Shown piece by piece: positions 4,102 to 5,112 of a DNA stretch of 5,112 nucleotides. The stretch comes from Nocardiopsaceae bacterium (GTDB lineage Bacteria > Actinomycetota > Actinomycetes > Streptosporangiales > Streptosporangiaceae): the NCBI GenBank assembly GCA_031254715.1, contig JAIRTY010000492.1, positions 1-5,112 of the forward strand. Reading direction: 5' to 3'. Position 1 is the stretch's first letter. Every line of letters starts with the position of its first letter. The position numbers were made by a program, and so were the translations under genes. Under the pieces are notes generated by a model that had not been told where the DNA came from, did not search any database, and saw nothing but the letters and a program-made list of their open reading frames with translations.

Positions 4102-5112
4102 TCAGCGTGGCAGGACATGCGGATTCAGGATGCCGGCCGGGTCGAAGGCGGACCTGATCCTGGCGAAAAGGGCCCGCTCGGCAGCCGACCGGGCCAGCGG
4201 CAGCCATGCCGCCTTCAGGGCGCCGATGCCATGCTCGGCCGAAATGGACCCGCCCAGCGAGGCGACGAGCTCGAACACCGCTTGCTGGTGGCGGCCGTCG
4301 GCCGGGCCCGCCGGGACCACGTTCACGTGCAGGTTGCCGTCCGCGACGTGCCCGTAGGCGAGGACGACCGCGTCGCCATCCACGGCCGCGACGGCTCCGG
4401 CCACCTCGCTGGCCAGCCGCACCCAGGCGGCCGCTGGCACGGACACGTCCAGCTTGAGCACGGAGCCGAGGAAACCGGCCGCCTCCGGGTACCGTTCCCG
4501 GCAGGCCCACAGCCGGGCCCGGTCGGGCGCGGACGTGCCGACCGCCGCCGGCAGGTCACCCGCCACCGCGGCCAGGTCCTCGGCCGCGTCCGGCCCGCCC
4601 GCTTCCAGCAGCAGGTACCCCGGTGCCGGGGGCGACAACGGCGGCGCCACCCCGGCATGCTCTGCCAGCACCGCCAGCCCCGCGTGGCCGAAGAACTCCG
4701 CCGACAGCAGCCCCGGCACCTCCCGCACCGCCTGCCGGGCCAGCGCGTGCGCCTCGCCGGGGCCGCCCACCCCGGCGATCACCGTCACCAGCCCGGCCGG
4801 CCGTGGCACCAGTTGCAGCCGGGCCGCGGTCACCACGGCCAGGGTGCCCTCGGAGCCGGCCAGCAGGCCCGGGTAGTCGTAGCCGGTGTTGTCCTTGATC
4901 AGCCCGGCGAGGTGCGTCAGCACGGTGCCGTCTGCCAGCACCGCCTCGATCCCGCGCAGCTGTGCCCGCATCGGGCCGTAGCGCAGCACCCGGAGCCCGC
5001 CAGCGTTGGTGGCCACCGCCACGCCCACGGTGGCGCTGCTCCGGCTGGCGATCAGCACGCCGAAGTCCAGCCCGGTGCCTCCCTCCGGCCCCGCGCCCGC
5101 GCCCGGCCCCAC
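4102..5112 (-). CDS. FAD-linked D-2-hydroxyacid dehydrogenase, C-terminal part (5' end outside window)
   Basis: 336 residues of a GlcD / D-lactate / D-2-hydroxyglutarate dehydrogenase-type flavoenzyme, which oxidises a D-2-hydroxyacid to the 2-oxoacid and passes electrons to a quinone, cytochrome or carrier. Residues about 15-105 are the second half of the FAD-binding (PCMH) domain: SSATVGVAVATNAGGLRVLRYG (25-46), LIKDNTGYDY (71-80) and AGSEGTLAVVT (85-95). Residues about 105-335 are the FAD-oxidase C-terminal domain: LWACRERYPEA (201-211), KLDVSVP (220-226), GHVADGNLHVNV (254-265) and SAEHGIG (291-297). H255, H262, E293 and H294 match the metal/substrate site of D-2-hydroxyglutarate dehydrogenases. 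Family members are about 450-480 residues, so over 100 N-terminal residues lie beyond the right edge. The GTG at 5110-5112 is therefore not a credible start. The stop is TGA 4102-4104, followed by a 103-bp gap before the LLM gene on the same strand. Exact substrate cannot be told from this fragment. Confidence 0.88.
   Translation of the reverse strand: MGPGAGAGPEGGTGLDFGVLIASRSSATVGVAVATNAGGLRVLRYGPMRAQLRGIEAVLADGTVLTHLAGLIKDNTGYDYPGLLAGSEGTLAVVTAARLQLVPRPAGLVTVIAGVGGPGEAHALARQAVREVPGLLSAEFFGHAGLAVLAEHAGVAPPLSPPAPGYLLLEAGGPDAAEDLAAVAGDLPAAVGTSAPDRARLWACRERYPEAAGFLGSVLKLDVSVPAAAWVRLASEVAGAVAAVDGDAVVLAYGHVADGNLHVNVVPAGPADGRHQQAVFELVASLGGSISAEHGIGALKAAWLPLARSAAERALFARIRSAFDPAGILNPHVLPR

Noticed and set aside
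4034..4357. + strand open frame starting in the AT-rich gap
   Set aside because: Most of it is antisense to the conserved C-terminal domain of the dehydrogenase, its product shows no family features, and there is no convincing ribosome binding site.
5110..5112. GTG as the start of the FAD-linked dehydrogenase
   Set aside because: It falls at the window edge and would omit the first half of the FAD-binding domain; the gene must begin further right.

Overview
The window is very GC-rich DNA from an actinobacterium. Three things point there: third codon positions are almost all G or C, two of the complete genes start with GTG, and the proteins resemble actinomycete families (an F420/FMN luciferase-like enzyme, an actinobacterial-type hemerythrin domain, and a Streptomyces-like Nudix-type regulator tail). 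Genus cannot be fixed from this sequence. Coding density is close to complete, no stretch over about 105 bp lacks a gene, and I see no RNA genes, mobile elements or CRISPR.

Layout, left to right. (1) Bases 1-936, + strand: the C-terminal 311 codons of a protein with a Gly/Glu linker made of four 21-bp tandem repeats, followed by a degenerate Nudix-like domain. (2) Bases 901-2244, - strand: a complete metal-dependent amidohydrolase of the prolidase/imidazolonepropionase-like type. It converges on gene 1 and overlaps its 3' end by 36 bp. (3) Bases 2295-3998, - strand: a complete 567-residue fusion of an LLM-class flavin (F420 or FMN) oxidoreductase to a hemerythrin-like di-iron domain, joined by a repeat-built Gly/Ala/Thr/Ser linker of about 70 residues. 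(4) Bases 4102-5112, - strand: the C-terminal 336 residues of an FAD-linked D-2-hydroxyacid dehydrogenase (GlcD / D-lactate / D-2-hydroxyglutarate dehydrogenase family), running off the right edge.

Genes 4, 3 and 2 read in the same direction. The 103-bp gap between 4 and 3 is the only AT-rich stretch and holds a MarR-operator-like inverted repeat over a good -10 box. Genes 3 and 2 are 50 bp apart, with a perfect 18-bp palindrome spanning the stop codon of gene 3. The simplest reading is a separately regulated fusion-gene/amidohydrolase unit, with the dehydrogenase either upstream in the same transcript or independent. Together they could form a small catabolic or detoxification set (hydroxyacid oxidation, flavin-dependent oxidation or reduction, hydrolysis of a cyclic amide or dipeptide-like bond). 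No substrate can be named from sequence alone.

The most distinctive items are the LLM-hemerythrin fusion with its repeat linker, the two candidate regulatory palindromes, and reciprocal hairpins at the convergent 3' overlap.
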